From contig JAVVEW010000062.1 in the NCBI GenBank assembly GCA_032251045.1, positions 1 to 15,139 on the forward strand: a stretch of DNA of 15,139 bases. Reading direction: 5' to 3'. This DNA comes from JAVVEW01 sp032251045 (GTDB taxonomy: Bacteria; Pseudomonadota; Gammaproteobacteria; Methylococcales; Methylomonadaceae). Positions 7,675 through 14,473 of the stretch are shown one piece after another; within the stretch, counting starts at the first letter, position 1; every line of letters starts with the position of its first letter. The notes beneath the pieces were generated by a model that made no database searches, was not told where the DNA came from, and saw only the letters and a list, made by a program, of their open reading frames with translations. Position numbers and translations under genes: made by a program.

Positions 7675-8258
7675 TGCGGTTTTCCTTTCTGGCATCCCAT
7701 GGCGGCTCCAGCGCCCGGGCGATTATCCAGGCGATTCGCGCCGGTCGTCTGGGGCCTTCCGCCAGCATCGGCGTTTTGATCACCAACAACCGCGCCGCCC
7801 CGATTCACGCCTGGTGCCTTGAGCACAAGGTGCCGGTGCGCCATATCAGCGGCAAAACCCACCCCGACAGCGAAGATAAGTCCATCGCCGAGGCCTTGGC
7901 CGAAGCTGGCAGCGACTGGGTGATTCTGTCCGGCTATATGAAAAAAATTGGCCAACAAACGCTGGCAAAGTTTTCAAGCCGAATGCTCAATATCCACCCC
8001 TCGCTGCTGCCCAAACACGGCGGCGCAGGTTTGTACGGCGATTTCGTGCATCAGGCCGTGCTCGATGCCGGTGACAGCGAATCCGGCGCCACCGTGCATT
8101 GGGTCACTGAACATTACGATCAGGGGCCGATTGTGCTGCAACAAACCGTGCCAGTATTGCCAGACGACACCGTGACCAGTTTAGGCCAAAGGGTGCGCGC
8201 CATCGAACCTGAGTTGTATCTGCAAGCACTGGAAAAGCTGTTACCTACGCAGCCCTGA
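7674..8258 (+). CDS. PurN-like formyltransferase (GAR transformylase family)
   Basis: The 194-residue protein belongs to the formyltransferase fold that uses N10-formyltetrahydrofolate. The active-site segment LNIHPSLLPK gives the expected N106 and H108, and HYDQGPIV (147-154) supplies the expected aspartate, D149. PurN makes formyl-GAR in purine synthesis. The sequence differs from E. coli PurN in two places. The N-terminal phosphate-binding loop reads SHGGSSA where PurN has SGNGSN. After the HPSLLPK segment it reads HGGAGLYGDFVHQAV, a longer form recalling PurN proteins of Bacteroidetes. The ATG overlaps the lpdA stop by one base (TGATG), so translation is probably coupled and no separate ribosome binding site is evident. 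No purine genes are adjacent. Whether it is the housekeeping PurN or a specialised formyltransferase cannot be told here, so no symbol is given. Confidence 0.8.
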   Translation: MRFSFLASHGGSSARAIIQAIRAGRLGPSASIGVLITNNRAAPIHAWCLEHKVPVRHISGKTHPDSEDKSIAEALAEAGSDWVILSGYMKKIGQQTLAKFSSRMLNIHPSLLPKHGGAGLYGDFVHQAVLDAGDSESGATVHWVTEHYDQGPIVLQQTVPVLPDDTVTSLGQRVRAIEPELYLQALEKLLPTQP

Positions 8259-8264
8259 TAAACC

Positions 8265-8305
8265 ATCCAACATGCTGGATAGGCCTGGGTGCATCCACCT
8301 AGGCC
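8265..8305. other. Two hairpins in the convergent intergenic space
   Basis: Between the convergent formyltransferase and mutM genes lie two inverted repeats. ATCCA/TGGAT (8265-8269 and 8276-8280) makes a small stem. The stronger one, 8282-8305, is a 10-bp stem with one G-T wobble (GGCCTGGGTG paired with CACCTAGGCC) and a CATC tetraloop. Neither is followed directly by a T-run on either strand, so they are not textbook rho-independent terminators. They could still be bidirectional 3'-end structures, or one copy of a dispersed palindromic repeat. Confidence 0.55.
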
Positions 8306-8346
8306 GTCAACTCAGCTCCGGCGAGAACATTTTTTCGGCAGGGAAT

Positions 8347-9162
8347 TCAACGTTGACACAGTGGGCAAAAGACGCTGCTGCGATTGGCCAGGCGTTGTTC
8401 CATCAGAGGCTGGCCACACTGCCGGCAAGGCTGGTTTTTGCGGCCATAAACGGCCAGTTGCTGTTGAAAATAACCGGGCTTGCCCTGGCTGTTGACAAAA
8501 TCGCGCAATGTGGTGCCGCCCTGACGAATGGCGTTGTCCAGCACGGTTTTAATCGCTGCCGCCAAGGTTTGATAGCGCTGCCTGGAAATGCGGTTTGCCG
8601 CCCGGTCTGGGCGTATGCCGGCCAAAAATAACGCCTCATTGGCGTAAATATTGCCAACGCCCACCACGCAACGGGCGTCCATGATCAAGGTTTTGACCGC
8701 GATTCGCCGATGTTGGGCGTGCTGATACAAATAGTCACCGGAAAACTCCGGCGTCAATGGCTCAGGCCCCAGATGCGCCAGCAAAGCGTGTTCCGCCACA
8801 GGTGGCTCAAGCCATAGCCAAGCGCCGAAGCGGCGCGGGTCATGGTAGCGTAACAAACCGCCGTTTGCGCACAGTAAATCGATATGATCATGTTTTTTTG
8901 GCGGCTCGGGCCGCTCTAGCCAGCGCAGGCTGCCAGACATGCCCAGATGAATCAGCAACGTACCGTGCCCGAACTCGGCCAGCAAGTATTTGGCGCGGCG
9001 ATTGATTGCTTGACAGCGCTGGCCGGTTAGGCACGCCGCCAAATCGTCCGGCACCGGCCAGCGCAGCTTGGGATTGCGGCAAATCAGTTCGGTAATGCTT
9101 TGGCCAATCAGTAGCGGGGCGATGCCTAAGCGTGTGGTTTCCACTTCGGGTAATTCAGGCAT
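8347..9162 (-). CDS. mutM: Formamidopyrimidine-DNA glycosylase
   Basis: The 271-residue base-excision repair enzyme removes 8-oxoguanine and formamidopyrimidines and cuts the abasic site. It begins with the invariant MPELPEVET, giving the catalytic proline and glutamate right after the initiator methionine. K58 in RRAKYLL is the conserved lysine. The helix-two-turn-helix region is VVGVGNIYANEALF (about 185-199). The C-terminal zinc finger has cysteines C246, C249, C266 and C269 and the catalytic-loop arginine R261. The sequence aligns over its whole length with E. coli Fpg (269 residues), for example HLGMSGSLR, DPRRFGAWLW and QGGTTLRDF. No clear Shine-Dalgarno sequence precedes the ATG. The gene is last in a seven-gene minus-strand run, 33 bases after the GldG-like gene, so it is probably reached by read-through. 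Confidence 0.97.
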   Translation of the reverse strand: MPELPEVETTRLGIAPLLIGQSITELICRNPKLRWPVPDDLAACLTGQRCQAINRRAKYLLAEFGHGTLLIHLGMSGSLRWLERPEPPKKHDHIDLLCANGGLLRYHDPRRFGAWLWLEPPVAEHALLAHLGPEPLTPEFSGDYLYQHAQHRRIAVKTLIMDARCVVGVGNIYANEALFLAGIRPDRAANRISRQRYQTLAAAIKTVLDNAIRQGGTTLRDFVNSQGKPGYFQQQLAVYGRKNQPCRQCGQPLMEQRLANRSSVFCPLCQR

Positions 9163-9195
9163 AAAACAAGACAGTGGTTAAAGTCATGGCCACAA

Positions 9196-10461
9196 CTAAC
9201 GTTGTCGCCACCATAAGCCCACGCTCAGGCACAGAAAGCAGGTCGGCAGCATCAGTAAAAAGGTCAACACATACCCCAGCCACAGCGGCTTAGGCAGATT
9301 CAGCTCCATATCGTACACTTCAGGTTGCTCCAGAGTTACATCCGGCAGCTTGCGATCCGTCAGCCAGTCAAACAAACGCAGCGTCAAACGTTGATTATCC
9401 AGACGGTTCAGGTAGGCGTTACTGAGAAAATCGCCATCGCCGGCGACAATAACCCGTTGCAGTCGCTCATCGATCAGGCGGGTCAGGCTGATGGCCAAAG
9501 GCTGTTCAGCCGGGGGCGGAGTTTGCCAGAGCACGCTGCTTTGCCAGGGAGGTTCCGGTGTGGTGGTGATGGCGCGGGCATTGACCAACAAGCTGAAGCC
9601 GACAAAGCCACGCAGCGCCGGATGATTGCCGTAACGATTGATGATTGCAAAGCCGGGCTTGGCCAGGCCATAGAGTTCAGGCGCGGGGGTATCGACCGTA
9701 TGCTCGGAAAAAGCGATACCAAGATAAGCGGCAAGTTGGGGCAGGGCAGCGGCATTGGGTTCGGTTAACCATAATAAATGCCCGCCTTGATCGAGATAGT
9801 GCCGCAGTTGCTGCCATTCCCCGGCCAACAGATTCACTTTCGGGCTGGCCAGCACCAAGGCGTCCATCGGTGCATCCGGCCAGGGCTGGAGGCCGGGTAA
9901 CGACGTTAATTGATAATCGCGCTGTGTCAGAATCTTGGCCAGTTGGCTCACATCATCATCGCCTTGTGCAGTGATCGAGCGTTCGCCATGGCCCTGCCAG
10001 AACGCTATCTTTCTGGGCTGTGGCGTGTGCAGGCTGGCCAGGGCGCGGGTGAGCGTGCTTTCATCGAACATCTCTACCCGTGCCTGACGTTGCTGGTATT
10101 CGACGAACAAGGCGCCTGTGCGGGGGATAGCGTGTTGCACACGGGTTTCCGGTTCGCTATCGAGATCATGAAAACGCCAGCTGAAATCCGCTTTAAGGTA
10201 TTGGTAGCGGCTCAGTAACGCCGAGACCTGCCGGCGCAGCGATGCTTCGTTGGGCAGATAGGCATCGATATGAATCGGCGCAGGCATGGTGTCCAGCAAG
10301 GCTCGGCTGGCCTGTGCCAGACGGTGTTGCTGGCCGGCGCTGACATCGATGGTAACGGAAAAACGCACGCTGAGCCAGGCCAGAACAACCACCGCCAACC
10401 AACATGCCAGCGCCGTCAGCCGCAACCGATAACGCATGTTCAAGGGTTTAGCCGTTGCCAT
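9196..10461 (-). CDS. GldG-like ABC transport accessory protein
   Basis: The 421-residue protein has an N-terminal membrane anchor (about 15-33), a large extracytoplasmic region and a second hydrophobic helix near the C-terminus (about 393-417). Family features are the IDVSAGQQHRLAQAS segment after the first helix, KIAFWQGHGERS (151-162), a DALVLASPK...LRHYLDQGGHLLWL stretch (200-232) and VIVAGDGDFLSNAYL (337-351). These resemble the GldG/ABC-type auxiliary family found beside GldA and GldF-like subunits. The substrate of the bacterial homologues outside gliding Bacteroidetes is not established. It follows the GldF-like permease gene with a 22-base overlap from the chosen ATG (upstream AGGT). 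A second ATG at 10437, two bases after the permease stop, is an equally possible start and would remove eight residues. Confidence 0.85.
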   Translation of the reverse strand: MATAKPLNMRYRLRLTALACWLAVVVLAWLSVRFSVTIDVSAGQQHRLAQASRALLDTMPAPIHIDAYLPNEASLRRQVSALLSRYQYLKADFSWRFHDLDSEPETRVQHAIPRTGALFVEYQQRQARVEMFDESTLTRALASLHTPQPRKIAFWQGHGERSITAQGDDDVSQLAKILTQRDYQLTSLPGLQPWPDAPMDALVLASPKVNLLAGEWQQLRHYLDQGGHLLWLTEPNAAALPQLAAYLGIAFSEHTVDTPAPELYGLAKPGFAIINRYGNHPALRGFVGFSLLVNARAITTTPEPPWQSSVLWQTPPPAEQPLAISLTRLIDERLQRVIVAGDGDFLSNAYLNRLDNQRLTLRLFDWLTDRKLPDVTLEQPEVYDMELNLPKPLWLGYVLTFLLMLPTCFLCLSVGLWWRQR

Positions 10462-11192
10462 TCAAACGACCTGATCGCAGCGCCTAAACACAACAGTGTG
10501 AACAGCAGAAAATAGCTGATATCACCGCTGTCCAGCAATCCGGATTGCAGGCGTTGCCAATGCCCGGGCATGGCCAGATAATCCAGCACCGGGTCGGGGC
10601 GGGGGCGGCTTTGGTTGAAACCATCCAGCAGCCATAGTGGTAACAGCACGGCAAAACTGGTCAGCGCGGCGCTGACCGGATGCCTGAAACGGCTGGACAT
10701 GGCCAATCCCAAGGCGCAAAACGCCGCCGACAACAAGCCAAGTCCCAGCACATTGGCCAGCCACAGCCCGACATCCAGGCGCCCGGCCAACAGTAAACTG
10801 AACGACATCAGTGATGTCAGTACGACACTGATGCCCGACCAGCCCCACAAGGCCAAAAATTTGGCCAGTATGATGACATGGCTGCTGACCGGGGCGGCCA
10901 GTAACAAGGTCAAGCTGTGCTGACGTTTTTCCTCGGCGATACCGCGCATGGTTAACAGCGGTGTCAGCAATAACAGCAATACGGCGGCATTGCTGTACAA
11001 CGGACGGATAATAATTTCAGTGATGCCAGGCGGTTGCGCCAACGCGGCCAGTTGTGGTTTTAGCTGCATGAAAGCGTCAATTTGCATTAAAAACACCGCA
11101 GCCAACAACACTTGCAGCAAAGCGAGCATGGCCCAGGCGCTCGGTGACTGTAACAGGGCTTGGCATTCTTTGGCCAGAATCATGCGCAGCAT
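10440..11192 (-). CDS. GldF-like ABC-2 type membrane permease
   Basis: The 250-residue protein has about six hydrophobic segments, near residues 20-38, 67-83, 110-134, 146-165, 177-190 and 226-241. The start MLRMILAKECQALLQSP is typical of ABC-2 permeases, in which a basic cytoplasmic segment with a conserved glutamate precedes the first helix. TMRGIAEEKRQHSLTLLLAA (81-100) is the conserved cytoplasmic loop thought to contact the ATPase. It is paired with the ATPase gene five bases upstream and the GldG-like gene downstream, forming an ABC-2 export-type system. The ATG at 11192 was chosen because it begins the conserved region just after the ATPase stop. An open frame extends further upstream, but it would lie inside the ATPase gene. 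Another ATG at 11183 is possible. Substrate unknown. Confidence 0.88.
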   Translation of the reverse strand: MLRMILAKECQALLQSPSAWAMLALLQVLLAAVFLMQIDAFMQLKPQLAALAQPPGITEIIIRPLYSNAAVLLLLLTPLLTMRGIAEEKRQHSLTLLLAAPVSSHVIILAKFLALWGWSGISVVLTSLMSFSLLLAGRLDVGLWLANVLGLGLLSAAFCALGLAMSSRFRHPVSAALTSFAVLLPLWLLDGFNQSRPRPDPVLDYLAMPGHWQRLQSGLLDSGDISYFLLFTLLCLGAAIRSFEWQRLNP

Positions 11193-11197
11193 GGCGG

Positions 11198-12103
11198 TTA
11201 GTGTGTATTGTGGGTGATTTGCCGATACCAGTCGGCCAGCGATACGGTGACAGGTTCCAGTGTCATCAGCGCCAAATCCTGCTGCCTGACCCAGGCGGCC
11301 AGCGCATCGGGGGCAAATGCACCCGTGACGCTGAGTAACGCGCATTCAGGGCTTTCCAGGGTGCAGGAGGTCAGCCCGGGCACGCAGCCCGGCGTTAGCC
11401 GGTCTAGTGCCTGACGGGTGCGCAGCCGCCATTGCCGGGCGCCGCAGGTCAAGCTTTGCTGGCCTTGAATACGGCCATGCTGCAGCACCATGACATCGGT
11501 ACATAACGCTTCCAGCTCTGCCAATCGGTGCGAGGACAAGATCAGAGCGCGCTGTTGGGCGCATTGTTGTAACAGTTGCAAGGTCAGTTCGGTTTGTTCA
11601 GGGTCCAAGGCATTGATCGGTTCATCGAGCAGCATCACATCCGGTTCATGCAGCAATGCCTGGGCGATATTCACCCGCTGCCGAAAGCCTAAGGACAGGC
11701 GTTTCAGCACACAACCGCTGTGTGTTTGAAGATGACAGGCTTGTTTGATGCGGGCTACGGCGGCATGCACTTTATCCTGCTTCAGGCCGCGTAACTTTGC
11801 GCAAAAGCACAGATAAGCATCCACCGTCATGGCAGGATACAGAGGTGGCGTGTCCGGTGCATAACCGATATGGCGCTTGGCGGTCAAGGGGGCTTGGTAA
11901 AGATCGTGTGTTTTGATGCGAACACTGCCGGTATCGGGAGTCAGCACGCCGGCCAGCATGTTGAGTGTGGTGGATTTGCCGGCGCCATTCGGACCGAGTA
12001 GCCCCAGGACTTGTCCGGGTTTTAAGCTGATGTCAATGTTGCTGACAATGACTTTGCCGGCCAGGCGGCGGCCTAATTGCCGTGCGCTTAACAGCGGCGT
12101 CAT
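11198..12103 (-). CDS. ABC transporter ATP-binding protein, GldA/NosF-like
   Basis: The 301-residue protein has one nucleotide-binding domain (about 1-215) and a less conserved C-terminal tail. Walker A is GPNGAGKST (37-45). The Q-loop region reads IGYAPDTPPLYPAMTV (79-94), with proline-rich spacing as in GldA-type ATPases and no clear glutamine. The signature is LSLGFRQRV (137-145). Walker B with the catalytic glutamate is VMLLDEP (156-162, D160/E161). The switch histidine is H192 in LSSHRL. It powers the ABC-2 permease encoded next. The ATG at 12103 was chosen because it forms an ATGA overlap with the hflD stop and starts right before the conserved domain. The frame is open further upstream, but that part overlaps hflD. 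Confidence 0.93.
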   Translation of the reverse strand: MTPLLSARQLGRRLAGKVIVSNIDISLKPGQVLGLLGPNGAGKSTTLNMLAGVLTPDTGSVRIKTHDLYQAPLTAKRHIGYAPDTPPLYPAMTVDAYLCFCAKLRGLKQDKVHAAVARIKQACHLQTHSGCVLKRLSLGFRQRVNIAQALLHEPDVMLLDEPINALDPEQTELTLQLLQQCAQQRALILSSHRLAELEALCTDVMVLQHGRIQGQQSLTCGARQWRLRTRQALDRLTPGCVPGLTSCTLESPECALLSVTGAFAPDALAAWVRQQDLALMTLEPVTVSLADWYRQITHNTH

Positions 12104-12741
12104 GAATGCTGTAGGCTGTCTAGCAGTTGTTCGGCTTGTTCGCGCAATTTGACCCGTTGCCAGAGAAACTTCCAGCGCGAGCCGCCGCATTGCCGCCATA
12201 ACAGCGCGGCGCGTACCCCTGCCAGCAGCGATATCCGAACCTTGTTGACGATATCCGGCTGGCTGAGATAGTTTTCATCGCCATGAACCATGATGCGCGG
12301 TGATAAGGTACTCAAGGTGTTTTGATACACATCGGCCAGGCTGGCGAGAACATTATCGTGCATCAGGCCAAAAACCTGTTCTTGGGCCTGGGCCTTTTCG
12401 ATGCCGGTGCGGATGCGTTCGAGCAGGTCCGGTCGATCTGCCAGACGCCGTTCCAAAAACACCAGGGCGGCGGCATAACGGGCTTGCTCGGGATATTTGA
12501 TTTCGCGCCCGGTCAGCTGGTCGCGCAGCTGCATCAGCCCGAGCTTGACCCCCGACACGTCGCCATAAATCGCAGGCACCGATTCAGCATTGATTTGCAA
12601 CAAACTGCCGAAGCTGGCTTCCAGGGCTTGTGGTTGGGCTCGGCCATTGGTGGCCAGTTGATGCACCAGCGCCGAAGCTTGCGCGATGCCGGCCAGCGCG
12701 ATGGTTTGATTGCGCGCGTTTTTCAAGGTGTTATCAGTCAT
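12100..12741 (-). CDS. hflD: High frequency lysogenization protein HflD homologue
   Basis: The 213-residue product has exactly the length of E. coli HflD (YcfC). Shared landmarks are IALAGIAQASALVHQLA near the N-terminus, LVFLERRLA (about 93-101), LSPRIMVHG (about 145-153) and VRISLLAGVRAALLWRQCGG (20 residues, about 167-186). In E. coli the protein is peripherally membrane-associated and modulates lambda CII stability; its normal cellular role is poorly defined. In E. coli and relatives it sits between mnmA and purB. Neither gene is here, so the locus has been rearranged. Its ATG lies eight bases inside the preceding rhodanese-domain gene, and its stop overlaps the ABC ATPase start, so it is translationally coupled on both sides. 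Confidence 0.93.
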   Translation of the reverse strand: MTDNTLKNARNQTIALAGIAQASALVHQLATNGRAQPQALEASFGSLLQINAESVPAIYGDVSGVKLGLMQLRDQLTGREIKYPEQARYAAALVFLERRLADRPDLLERIRTGIEKAQAQEQVFGLMHDNVLASLADVYQNTLSTLSPRIMVHGDENYLSQPDIVNKVRISLLAGVRAALLWRQCGGSRWKFLWQRVKLREQAEQLLDSLQHS

Positions 12742-13168
12742 GGGCGAGGCCTGGCAGGGAGGAGGCGTTCAACGACATCAAGCCGCCCTCCAGATCGTAC
12801 CAATGATCACTTGGGCGATCGGCTTGTAATAACGATACCGCTTTGGCACTGCGGCGGCCACTACGGCACAGCAGCACCACGGCTTGATCCGGGTGGGTGC
12901 GTAACGCGGCCAGGCGTTGCTTGAAGGCATTAAGATCATAGCGGCCTTGTTGATCAAAGAAGGTCAGGCCTACACTGCCGGGCAACAGGCCGGTGTCTTG
13001 CCACTCGCTGGGCAAGCGAATATCGACCAGCAAGGGTTGTGCATGGTTTTCAAGCTGAGTGAGTTGTTCGGCGGTCAGTCGGGTGAAATGGTCAGCCTGG
13101 CTGTTACTGGCATACAGCGGCAGCAGCAGTGTTGTCAGCAGGCAGGTTATCCGATAGGTGGTATTCAT
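12734..13168 (-). CDS. Exported single-domain rhodanese protein
   Basis: The 144-residue protein has a rhodanese domain (about 30-140) with the active-site cysteine C101 in the loop CRSGRRS. VDIRLPSEW (48-56) and WYDLEGGL (123-130) are the other family hallmarks. Residues 1-25 look like a cleavable signal peptide, with a short polar start, a hydrophobic core LLTTLLLPLYA and a likely cut after NSQA, so the domain should work in the periplasm. Sulfur transfer from a thiosulfate-like donor is the family activity; the real substrate is unknown. The ATG at 13168 overlaps the upstream EAL-HDOD stop as ATGA, with a GGAG site eight bases before it. The frame stays open upstream, but that extension lies in the neighbouring gene and would bury the signal peptide, so it was not used. 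Confidence 0.9.
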   Translation of the reverse strand: MNTTYRITCLLTTLLLPLYASNSQADHFTRLTAEQLTQLENHAQPLLVDIRLPSEWQDTGLLPGSVGLTFFDQQGRYDLNAFKQRLAALRTHPDQAVVLLCRSGRRSAKAVSLLQADRPSDHWYDLEGGLMSLNASSLPGLAHD

Positions 13169-14364
13169 TCCATGGCTCCCAGAGCGTCGCGTACCCAGGC
13201 CAAGGTGTCCAGGTAGGCTTGTTGTATGGTTTTGGTATCCAGTTGGGCAAAGGTTTCTGCAGCAGGAGGCCATTGCTCGTAATGGTTGACATAAGTCAGC
13301 AACTGTCCGGCCAGTGTGTTGCCGGTCAGCACCGGCTCGATAATGTCATTTGGCAAGGGTAGCATAGCCAGGGCATCTGGCAAGGGCAGGTCCAAAATGA
13401 CATCCAGATTGGATAACATGCCCATGAAAAACAGATTGTCGCTATTCAGCCCCAACGGTATGGCCAGCAGTTCACACATTTTCGCCCGTACCAAGGTAGC
13501 TTGGGTCACTGCCTCGGGCTTGTCCGATAAAGATGCCAAGGTCAGCATATTGCTCCAGCGGCGAACCTCCTTAACGCCCAGGAACACCACGGCCTGGCGT
13601 ATGGAGTCTATTTTTCTGGGGATGGAAAAAAACGCGGAATTGATATAGTGCAATAACTTGAAACTGAGAATGGCGTCCTGGCTGATGATGGTGGCAACCT
13701 CCTCGACATTCAATTCAGGTTTGTTGATACTGCTTAACAAACGAATCGCCGCCGCCTGATTCACGCCGATACGGTGACCTTTCACCAGATTGGGCTTGCT
13801 CAGAAAATAGCCTTGGAAGTAATCGCAACCCAGTTCTTTCAGATGTTCAAATTGCTCGTGCGTCTCGACTTTTTCCGCCAACAGTTTGCACGGATAGTGT
13901 CTGATTACTTTAATGACCTTGGCCCAGTCGTTTTCGGGAATGGCCAGAATATCCAGTTTGACGATATTGCAAAATTCCAGTAAAGGCCGCCACTGCGGCG
14001 CTGGAATGAAATCGTCCAAAGCAATCGTATAGCCTTTTTCATGCATCTCCTTGAGGCTGTTGATAATGCGCAAATCCACCGTGACATCTTCCAGAACCTC
14101 AATCACCACCCGGTCTTTGGGTAGATAGGTAGGAATTTTTTCCAGAATATTCTGGGCGGTGAAATTGATGAATATCTTGTTCGAGTCAGCCAGGGTATTG
14201 ATGCCCAGTTCCAGGACTGTGTCGGTGATGACTTGATGGGTGGCCATACTGGCCTGGGCTTTGTCGGATAAGTCAAAATCCTTGCCTCGGAACAAGAGCT
14301 CGAATGCAAATGTATTTAAGCTTCGGTCGAATATGGGTTGTCTGCCGATCAGGAAATCTGCCAT
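13165..14364 (-). CDS. EAL and HDOD domain signalling protein (YuxH-like)
   Basis: The 399-residue protein has an N-terminal EAL domain (about 1-195) and a C-terminal HDOD domain (about 200-390), the architecture of YuxH-type c-di-GMP-related proteins. The EAL motif reads ELLFRG, with E22. Other active-site positions appear to be present: N67, E89, D117/D118 in ALDDF, K136 in VKLD, E167 in AEKVE and Q184 in FQGYFLSKP. However, the loop after DDF is IPAPQWRPL instead of the usual DDFG-TGYSS pattern, so phosphodiesterase activity is doubtful and c-di-GMP binding is the safer inference. HDOD domains generally act in signalling without a known catalytic function. The ATG at 14364 matches the conserved start of the family. 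An in-frame extension of 22 residues exists upstream but looks non-conserved. The gene is first in the minus-strand operon. Confidence 0.92.
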   Translation of the reverse strand: MADFLIGRQPIFDRSLNTFAFELLFRGKDFDLSDKAQASMATHQVITDTVLELGINTLADSNKIFINFTAQNILEKIPTYLPKDRVVIEVLEDVTVDLRIINSLKEMHEKGYTIALDDFIPAPQWRPLLEFCNIVKLDILAIPENDWAKVIKVIRHYPCKLLAEKVETHEQFEHLKELGCDYFQGYFLSKPNLVKGHRIGVNQAAAIRLLSSINKPELNVEEVATIISQDAILSFKLLHYINSAFFSIPRKIDSIRQAVVFLGVKEVRRWSNMLTLASLSDKPEAVTQATLVRAKMCELLAIPLGLNSDNLFFMGMLSNLDVILDLPLPDALAMLPLPNDIIEPVLTGNTLAGQLLTYVNHYEQWPPAAETFAQLDTKTIQQAYLDTLAWVRDALGAME

Positions 14365-14415
14365 AGTGCAATTGCATCCTCTGCTTCGAGTCAGGGGGTG
14401 AGGGTAAATCAGGCT

Positions 14416-14444
14416 ATGATATAACCTCAAACCTTAACCCACAA
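14416..14444 (-). promoter_or_regulatory. Candidate sigma70-type promoter for the minus-strand operon
   Basis: Read on the minus strand, TTGTGG (14444-14439) is followed after exactly 17 bases by TATCAT (14421-14416). This gives a reasonable -35/-10 pair about 50 bases before the EAL-HDOD ATG. It lies in the divergent space shared with the copper chaperone gene. It was found by eye, so it is a candidate only. Confidence 0.4.
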
Positions 14445-14453
14445 ATTTAACCC
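14434..14453 (+). repeat. Direct repeat TTAACCC in the divergent control region
   Basis: TTAACCC occurs at 14434-14440 and again at 14447-14453, a 13-base period. Related AACCT motifs occur just upstream at 14423 and 14430. The repeats overlap the candidate minus-strand -35 element and precede the copper chaperone ATG by about 20 bases, so they could be regulator-binding half-sites. Chance cannot be excluded. Confidence 0.3.
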
Positions 14454-14473
14454 TTTATGAGTGAGGAATCGTA

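Noticed and set aside
8272..8631. Plus-strand frame after the formyltransferase gene
   Set aside because: Most of it is antisense to the conserved zinc-finger end of mutM, and it lacks a ribosome binding site.
11193..11345. Upstream extension of the GldF-like permease frame
   Set aside because: It would lie inside the ABC ATPase gene, and its residues (for example CICPRCAGRLG) do not look like a permease N-terminus.
14415..14425. TATGAT or TATAAC as a plus-strand -10 for the copper chaperone gene
   Set aside because: No acceptable -35 was found at 16-19 bases upstream, so the promoter on this strand is left uncalled although one must exist nearby.
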